Below are positions 58,654-64,000 of a stretch of 64,000 nt of DNA, one piece after another. The notes beneath the pieces are model-generated. The model had not been told where the DNA came from. It ran no database searches and saw nothing but the letters and a program-made list of their open reading frames with translations. Source of the stretch: Pseudomonas anguilliseptica (GTDB taxonomy: Bacteria > Pseudomonadota > Gammaproteobacteria > Pseudomonadales > Pseudomonadaceae); contig NZ_FNSC01000001.1 of NCBI RefSeq assembly GCF_900105355.1, positions 2,914,001 through 2,978,000 on the forward strand. Direction: 5' to 3'. The first letter of the stretch is position 1, and the number at the start of each line of letters is the position of its first letter. The translations under genes were made by a program, and so were the position numbers.

Positions 58654-61600
58654 TCAACTCGGTTGCCCTTCGGCTGCTTTCGCACGGGCCTGCAGGGCCG
58701 CGCGTTCTTCCGGGGTCATGGCGGCGAGCTTGAGGCGCAGTTCGGCGATCTGCTCCAGGCGCCCTGGCACGCTTTCCAAGCCGCGCATGGCCTGGGCCAA
58801 TGTGGCGACGCTGGGGTGATCGAAGACCAGGCCGGGGGCCACTTCGATTTGCAGCAGCTTGCGCAGCCGCGCGCAGAGCTTGATCACCATCAGCGAATGG
58901 CCGCCGAGGTCGAACAGGCTCTGGGTAGTGCCCACTGCATCGCGCTCCAGCAGTTCGGCGTAGAGGTTGGCGAGCAGGGTTTCCAGGGCATCGCGCGGTG
59001 CTTGCATTGCACTGTCGTCGTCCTGATTGCTGGGGTCGGGCAGGGCCTGGCGGTCGATCTTGCCGTTGGCCATGCGCGGCAGCGCAGCCAGCTTGAGCAG
59101 GCGGGTCGGTTGCAGGTAATCCGGCAGTTGTCCGCGCAGTTCGCTTAGCAGTTCATCTACGGGGCGTTGGCTGACCACATAGGCGTGCAGCTGTTCGCCG
59201 GCGACCTTCACCGCCGCCTGGCTTACGCCGGCGAGGGCCAGGAGTGCGGCCTCCAGCTCGTCCGGTTCGACGCGAAAGCCGCGGATCTTCAGCTGTTGGT
59301 CGAGCCGGCCGAGCAGTTGCAGGCGGCCGTCGGGCAGCAGGCGAGCACGGTCGCCGCTGCGGTAGAGGCGTTGGCCGGGGCGCAGCGGGTCGTCGATAAA
59401 GGCATCGGACTCGCGATTGAGGTAGCCGCGGCTCAGCTGCGCGCCGCCCAGGTACAACTCACCGACGGCGCCCAGCGGCGCCGGGCGCAAGCCCTCGGCG
59501 CCGGCTTCCAGCACGTAGGCGTAGCCGTTGGCCAGGGCGCGGTCGAGCGGCAGGCTGTCGTCAGCGCAAGGGTTGTGTCCTAGGCTGTGCACCAGCAGGC
59601 CGACCGTGGTTTCGGTGGGGCCGTAGTGGTTGTGGATGCGGCAGCTCGGAGCCAGGCCGCGGATACGCTCCAGCAGTGCGGGCGGGGTGGCTTCGCCGCC
59701 GAGGATCAGGGTTGCCGGCAGGCTTGCGGCCTCGTCTTCGAGCAGTGCGGCGAGGTGCGAGGGCACCATCTTCAGGCAATCGATGCGCTGCGCACGAAGG
59801 AAACGGGCGAAGGCGGCGGCATCGGTGCTCTCCACGTCACTGGCCACCACCAGGCAGGCGCCGTTCCACAGGGCGCCGAACAAGCTGGTATTGCCCAGAT
59901 CTGCGGCCACCGAGGAGGTCAGGGCGAAGCGCCGGCAGGCGTTCAACTCCAGCGCTTCGCTGACGGCGGCGCTGTAGTTGAGCAGTTGGCGGTGTTCGAT
60001 CACCACGCCCTTGGGCTCGCCGCTGGTGCCGGAGGTGTAGAGCAGGTAGGCGGCATGCTCTAGGCGGATGCTGTCGAGCGGCGCCAACTCGGCTTGGCTA
60101 TCGCTTAGAAGATCGGCGAGGCGCAAGCTGTGACCGTGCAGATCCTCTCTCGGCGACTCGCTCAGCAACAGTTGCGGCTGGGCATCGACGAGGATTTTCT
60201 GCAGGCGCGCGGCCGGCCAGTTCGGGTCCAGCGGCACATAGGCGGCCCCGGCGCGCAGCGTCGCCAGCAGCGCCAGCACCAGCTCGGCGGAACGCGGCAG
60301 CAATAGCGCCACGCGGCTTTCTGCACCGACGCCACGGGCTTGCAGCGCGGCGGCCAGGCGCTCGACGCGCTCGTTCAGTTCGCGGTAGCTGAGCCGCAGC
60401 TCGCCGGCCTGCAAGGCCTCGGCCTCGGGGGTGAGCGCCGCCCAGTGGGCAAGGCGCGCCGGCAGGCTGGCCGAGCCGAAATCACGAGCCGCACCGCACA
60501 GGGCCAGTTGGCGCGAGCGATGGGCGGCCGGGCTGAGATTCAGTTCGGCGATGGGCGCGTCGGCGTGCGCCGGCAGCTGTTGCAGCAGGCACAGGTACTG
60601 CTCCAGCAGGCAGCGCGCATCGTCCTGTCCGTAGTGGGCATTGTCGTGATGCAGGGCCAGAGCGATGCCGCTGTCCGCCAGCCGGACTTGCAGGGCCAGC
60701 TCGAAGCGCGGGTCGGTGCCAGGCAGCGCCAGGGCACACCAGTTCAACCCTGCGGCTAGCCGCTCGGCGGGCTGGGTGGCGAGGGCGAAGCCGGCGCTGA
60801 GGTGCGCCTGCTGCGGCTCGTTCAGGGACCAGTATTCCTGGGCGCCGACATGGTCTTCGAGCAGAACCGCCAAGCGTTGCAGCCAGTGCGAGAAGGCTTC
60901 GCTCGGTTCGAGGCGCAGCGGTAGCGGCAGGACTTTGTCGAAAACGCCGACTCCGCCGGCCAGGGCCTCGTAGTCGTGCCGGCAGTCGTGTTGCCAACCG
61001 CCGGCAAAGGCCGGTTGCCCGCCGATGCGCGCCAGCAGCGCCCACCAGACGGCTTGCAGCAGGGTCGGCAAGGGTTGCTGGCGGGCTTCGGCGAGGCGTT
61101 CCAGTTCTGCCGCCAGCGCGGCGGGTAGCGCTTGGCTCAAGCAGCTCTGATGGCTGTTGGCCTGGGCCTGGCGACGGTAGCCTAGACGCAGCGCGGGCAG
61201 TTGCTCGAGACCGAGGTCGGCCCAGTAGGCGCGGCCGGTTTCGGCCTCGGCATCGGCCTCCAGCTCGGCGCGCCAGTCGATAAATTGGGTGTACTGGACC
61301 ACCTCCTCCAGTTCGGCGTATGGCTGCTCGTAGACCTGTGGCAGTTCGGCGAACAGGGTTTCCAGGCTCAGGCGGTCGCCGGCGCTGGGCGCCAGGCTCA
61401 ACGCCAATTGCCAATCGCACTGGTCCAGGCGGACCAATACGGCGCGCAGCAGGCGGCCGCTGTCCAGGGCGAACGGCTGGGCGCACAGCTCGGCCACGCG
61501 CGCTTCCAGGCTGTCCGCCGCGTTGCGCAGGTCCAGCGTCTGCCAATCCAGCTCGGCCTCGATCAGGTGTTGGCGCAGGCCGCGATACAGCTTTGATGCA

Positions 61601-61776
61601 CGCTGGGCCATGCGCAGGCTTTCGTGGCGCGCCACCAGGGCGAGCAGCGCTTGGCGCAGGCGCTGTTCATCCAGCGCGCCGGTCAGGGCGATACGCAGCT
61701 GCGCCGCCGGGCGGCCGGCGTCGAGGGCGACCTGTTGTTCCGGGCTGAGGGGGTATCCCGAGTCGATTTCGTGCAT
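58654..61776 (-). CDS. NRPS: interface-like C domain - A (Asp) - PCP
   Basis: A 1040-residue synthetase. Its first domain has the condensation fold but reads APSAGDR at 129-135 where HHxxxDG should be, so it is not catalytic. The adenylation domain carries YTSGTSGEPKG, YGPTETTVG and YRSGDRARL; pocket residues read D-L-T-K-I-G-H-V-G plus Lys, nearly identical to the aspartate code DLTKVGHIGK. The carrier has LGGHSLMV. The C-terminal tail is helical. The ATG at 61776 follows the stop of the upstream gene by five bases; a TTG at 61785 overlapping that stop is an alternative. The upstream protein ends in a SyrP-like hydroxylase, so beta-hydroxyaspartate is the expected product on this carrier. 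Confidence 0.9.
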   Translation of the reverse strand: MHEIDSGYPLSPEQQVALDAGRPAAQLRIALTGALDEQRLRQALLALVARHESLRMAQRASKLYRGLRQHLIEAELDWQTLDLRNAADSLEARVAELCAQPFALDSGRLLRAVLVRLDQCDWQLALSLAPSAGDRLSLETLFAELPQVYEQPYAELEEVVQYTQFIDWRAELEADAEAETGRAYWADLGLEQLPALRLGYRRQAQANSHQSCLSQALPAALAAELERLAEARQQPLPTLLQAVWWALLARIGGQPAFAGGWQHDCRHDYEALAGGVGVFDKVLPLPLRLEPSEAFSHWLQRLAVLLEDHVGAQEYWSLNEPQQAHLSAGFALATQPAERLAAGLNWCALALPGTDPRFELALQVRLADSGIALALHHDNAHYGQDDARCLLEQYLCLLQQLPAHADAPIAELNLSPAAHRSRQLALCGAARDFGSASLPARLAHWAALTPEAEALQAGELRLSYRELNERVERLAAALQARGVGAESRVALLLPRSAELVLALLATLRAGAAYVPLDPNWPAARLQKILVDAQPQLLLSESPREDLHGHSLRLADLLSDSQAELAPLDSIRLEHAAYLLYTSGTSGEPKGVVIEHRQLLNYSAAVSEALELNACRRFALTSSVAADLGNTSLFGALWNGACLVVASDVESTDAAAFARFLRAQRIDCLKMVPSHLAALLEDEAASLPATLILGGEATPPALLERIRGLAPSCRIHNHYGPTETTVGLLVHSLGHNPCADDSLPLDRALANGYAYVLEAGAEGLRPAPLGAVGELYLGGAQLSRGYLNRESDAFIDDPLRPGQRLYRSGDRARLLPDGRLQLLGRLDQQLKIRGFRVEPDELEAALLALAGVSQAAVKVAGEQLHAYVVSQRPVDELLSELRGQLPDYLQPTRLLKLAALPRMANGKIDRQALPDPSNQDDDSAMQAPRDALETLLANLYAELLERDAVGTTQSLFDLGGHSLMVIKLCARLRKLLQIEVAPGLVFDHPSVATLAQAMRGLESVPGRLEQIAELRLKLAAMTPEERAALQARAKAAEGQPS

Positions 61777-61781
61777 GTCGT

Positions 61782-64000
61782 TCAATTCTGCAATTCCATT
61801 TCGCTGCGGTTATTCAACAGTTGTGCCGGCTCGTGCAGGTCGCCCATGGCCACCGCGATCTTGCGCGGGCCCTCGTAGGGGTCGCGGGCGTGGGCGGCCA
61901 GGAGGTTGTCGAGCATCACCACGTCGCCGCGCTGCCAGTCGAAGCGCACCGCGCACTCCTCGTAGAGGCGACCGAGCAGCGCCATCACCTCATCGTCGAT
62001 CGAGCTGCCGTCGCCGAAGTAGACGTGGCGCGGCATGCGCTCCAAACCGACCAGGGCCAGCAGGTCCTCGCGCACTTCCGGCTCCAGGCAATGCACGTGG
62101 TGCAACTGCACCTGGTTGAAGAAGCTGCGCTCGCCGCTCAGCGGGTGGCGGATCACCGCCGGGCAGCGGGTGCGGGTCTGCAATTCGTCATTGGCCAGCC
62201 AGACGAACTCGGTACCGCTGGCGCGGCACTGGGCCTCCACCTCGGCGCGCTCGTCGGTCTTGAAGAACTCCTGCCAGCTCACATCCAGGCGCTTGGTGAA
62301 GGTGCGCACATAGAGCAGGCCCTTGCTTTCGAAGGTTTGCGCCAGCTCCGTCGGCAAACGCCGGTACAGCTCGCGGCAATCGACGATGGGGGTGGCGCCG
62401 CCCACCGGCGACGGCTGTTCGCAGAAGAACCACTGCTTGCGCGGCGCGCGCGGCAGGTGCGAACTCTCGTTGTGGTAGAGGATCATTTCCCGCTCGGGGT
62501 AGGGCGTGGAGCGGTAGATATTGCGCCCGCCTTCCTTCTTCGGCAGGTCGCCATAGCCGCCGAACAGACCGGGGTGGATGGCCTCGGCGAAGGCTTCGAA
62601 ATCCTGCGGGCTGTGCAGGGCGAAGCCACGGAGCAGCAGGCCGGCGTGACGGCACAGCAGGGTGTCGATCAGGTCGCGCGAGCTGCGCGCCCAGCCCACC
62701 GGGTCGAGGTCGGGGGTCGCCGGTTCGATCAGCAGCGGGAAGTCGCGCCCGTCCATCAGCGGCCGGGTCTTGATCAGCGGCCGCGGCGCGGCACTGGTGC
62801 GCGGCGCGAGTTTTTTCAGTTTGTCGAGTTTGCTGGTCGATGGCGGGTTCTTGGCCATGCAGGAAGGCTCCGATTGCGGCAGTGTGAAGGTGAAAGCGGC
62901 GACTGCACCCTGGGGCGCGGCGACGGCCTGTTCCAGTACCGCGACCCAGGCATCGGCCAGAGCGGCGATGCGTTCGGCCTTGAACAAGGCGCTGGCGTAG
63001 ACCCAGTCGGCACACAGGTCGCCGCCTTCGCGTTCGAGGAACAGCGCCATGTCGAACTTGCTGCTGCGTTCGGCGGGCGGCTGGAGCTGGATAGCCAGGC
63101 CGGGGATGGCGAAGTCGCTCTGCGGGGTGTTCTGCATCACGAACAGGGCCTGCACCAGCGGGTTGCGGCTGCGGTCGCGGGGTACCTCCAGGGCCTCGAC
63201 GATGCGCTCGAAGGGCAGCGTCTGGTGCTCGAAGGCGGCCAGGCAGGTGCGTTTTGTGGCGGCCAGCAGGTCGACGAAGCGTGCCCTCGGCTGCAGGCGC
63301 GAGCGCAGCGGCAGGACGTTGACGAAGAAGCCGATCAGCCCTTCCAGTTCGCGGGCTTCGCGGCCGGCCACGTCGGTGCCGAGCAGCAGGTCGTCGCTAC
63401 CGCTGAGGCGGTGCAGCAGCAGTTGGAAGGCGCTCAGCAGGACCATATAGAGGCTGGCGCCCTCGGTATGGACCAGGGCTTCCAGGCGCTCGAGCAAGGC
63501 AGCGGGTACGCGGAAGGCATGTGCTGCGCCGGCGCTGCTGGCCTGGGCCGGGCGCGGCCAGTCGCTGGGCAGCGCCAGTACCTGGGGCGCGGCGGCCAAC
63601 TCGGTACGCCAGAAGCCCAGTTCGCGCTGCAGTCGCTCGCCGCTGAGTAAGCGGTGTTGCCAGGCGGCGTAGTCGGCGTACTGCAGCGGCAGGGGCGCCA
63701 GGTTGACCGGCTCGGCGGCGCGCAGGCTGCGGTAGAGCTGGCTTAACTCGTCGAACAACACGCCCACCGACCAACCGTCGGCGACCATATGGTGCAGGGC
63801 CAGCAGCAGATGATGGCGCTGCTCGCCGAGCTTGAGCAGGCGCGCCCGGATCAGTGGCGGCTCGCTCAGGTCGAAGGGCTGGCGCAGGTTTGCCAGGCTT
63901 TCCCGTTGGGCCTCGGCTTCGCGCTCGGCGGGAGGTAGCTGGGACAGATCGCGCAGGCCCAGGTGGAAGTCCAGATGCGCGCTTATCACCGCGCAAGGTT
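61782..64000 (-). CDS. NRPS fragment: C domain fused to SyrP-like beta-hydroxylase (5' end outside window)
   Basis: The frame is open to the right edge and ends at 61782; about 738 C-terminal residues are visible. The first 370 are an active condensation domain with HHMVADG. A Lys/Pro-rich linker (KNPPSTSKLDKLKKLAPR) leads into a TauD/SyrP-type domain with His-Asn-Glu in YHNESSH, distal His in LLAAHARDPYEG and Arg in GPRKIAV. The hydroxylase is therefore fused to the end of the synthetase. The next gene codes for the Asp-activating module, so the fused domain probably hydroxylates carrier-bound Asp. Upstream modules are not visible. Confidence 0.88.
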   Translation of the reverse strand, partial: PCAVISAHLDFHLGLRDLSQLPPAEREAEAQRESLANLRQPFDLSEPPLIRARLLKLGEQRHHLLLALHHMVADGWSVGVLFDELSQLYRSLRAAEPVNLAPLPLQYADYAAWQHRLLSGERLQRELGFWRTELAAAPQVLALPSDWPRPAQASSAGAAHAFRVPAALLERLEALVHTEGASLYMVLLSAFQLLLHRLSGSDDLLLGTDVAGREARELEGLIGFFVNVLPLRSRLQPRARFVDLLAATKRTCLAAFEHQTLPFERIVEALEVPRDRSRNPLVQALFVMQNTPQSDFAIPGLAIQLQPPAERSSKFDMALFLEREGGDLCADWVYASALFKAERIAALADAWVAVLEQAVAAPQGAVAAFTFTLPQSEPSCMAKNPPSTSKLDKLKKLAPRTSAAPRPLIKTRPLMDGRDFPLLIEPATPDLDPVGWARSSRDLIDTLLCRHAGLLLRGFALHSPQDFEAFAEAIHPGLFGGYGDLPKKEGGRNIYRSTPYPEREMILYHNESSHLPRAPRKQWFFCEQPSPVGGATPIVDCRELYRRLPTELAQTFESKGLLYVRTFTKRLDVSWQEFFKTDERAEVEAQCRASGTEFVWLANDELQTRTRCPAVIRHPLSGERSFFNQVQLHHVHCLEPEVREDLLALVGLERMPRHVYFGDGSSIDDEVMALLGRLYEECAVRFDWQRGDVVMLDNLLAAHARDPYEGPRKIAVAMGDLHEPAQLLNNRSEMELQN

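Noticed and set aside
1..64000. CRISPR array, rRNA or tRNA genes
   Set aside because: No regularly spaced repeats and no recognisable rRNA or tRNA sequence were seen on either strand.

Overview
The window reads as a Pseudomonas chromosome segment. It is GC-rich, carries an olsBA ornithine-lipid gene pair in the Pseudomonas arrangement, DUF1302/DUF1329 outer-membrane genes beside acyl-CoA genes, Fur-type iron boxes, and insertion sequences of Pseudomonas type. The species cannot be fixed from the sequence. All calls rest on reading translations and motifs by eye; no database search was run.

1-31,000 is mainly core-like. In order it holds a saccharopine-dehydrogenase-like gene cut by the window edge, an NAD(P)-dependent epimerase, and a small gene whose upstream region is occupied by a complete IS5-family element. 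Next come a membrane-anchored coiled-coil protein, a regulator-exporter-flavin reductase operon (ArsR, MFS, old yellow enzyme), an ACP phosphodiesterase, olsB and olsA, an acyl-CoA-dehydrogenase-like protein and a metallo-beta-lactamase-fold protein with an ANR-like box. These are followed by a serine hydrolase, a cardiolipin-synthase-like protein, a lipoprotein, a thiolase diverging from a fatty-acid-CoA ligase, and a DUF1302/DUF1329 pair. The DUF1329 member is broken in its signal peptide by an IS630-family element. A MalT-like LuxR regulator, a TetR regulator, an alpha/beta hydrolase, a PF10118 metal-hydrolase-like gene and an AraC regulator with a repeated candidate operator close the region.

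30,940-36,587 is a junction zone. A metallo-hydrolase gene is cut after 25 codons. It is followed by a 550-base stretch with no gene, a protein combining an AlpA-like helix-turn-helix, an AT-hook and a PD-(D/E)XK nuclease core, two small genes, a short IS66 element lacking tnpA and target duplications, and decayed pieces of an IS30 transposase, an IS3-family end and a winged-helix gene.

36,588-64,000 is one iron-acquisition locus built from two convergent transcription units. The rightward unit has a Fur box inside a strong promoter, a one-module NRPS (condensation, adenylation, carrier; pocket residues read as glycine) and a PvdE/SyrD-like ABC exporter. A second Fur box precedes a TonB-dependent receptor, and a DUF3649-PepSY-DUF3325 trio follows that probably handles ferrisiderophore reduction at the inner membrane. 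The leftward unit enters from beyond the right edge. It encodes a condensation domain fused to a SyrP-like Fe(II)/2-oxoglutarate hydroxylase, an Asp-type NRPS, an NRPS with an unassigned and probably basic substrate, a stand-alone SyrP-like hydroxylase and a His-type NRPS. A Fe(III)-binding periplasmic protein with its own Fur box lies at the end. The Asp and His proteins both start with a condensation-like domain lacking the HHxxxDG site, and both lie directly behind a hydroxylase. This is the layout expected for beta-hydroxyaspartate and beta-hydroxyhistidine as iron ligands, so the product is most likely a peptide or lipopeptide siderophore of the corrugatin/ornicorrugatin/histicorrugatin kind. 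The start of the assembly line and any thioesterase lie outside the window.
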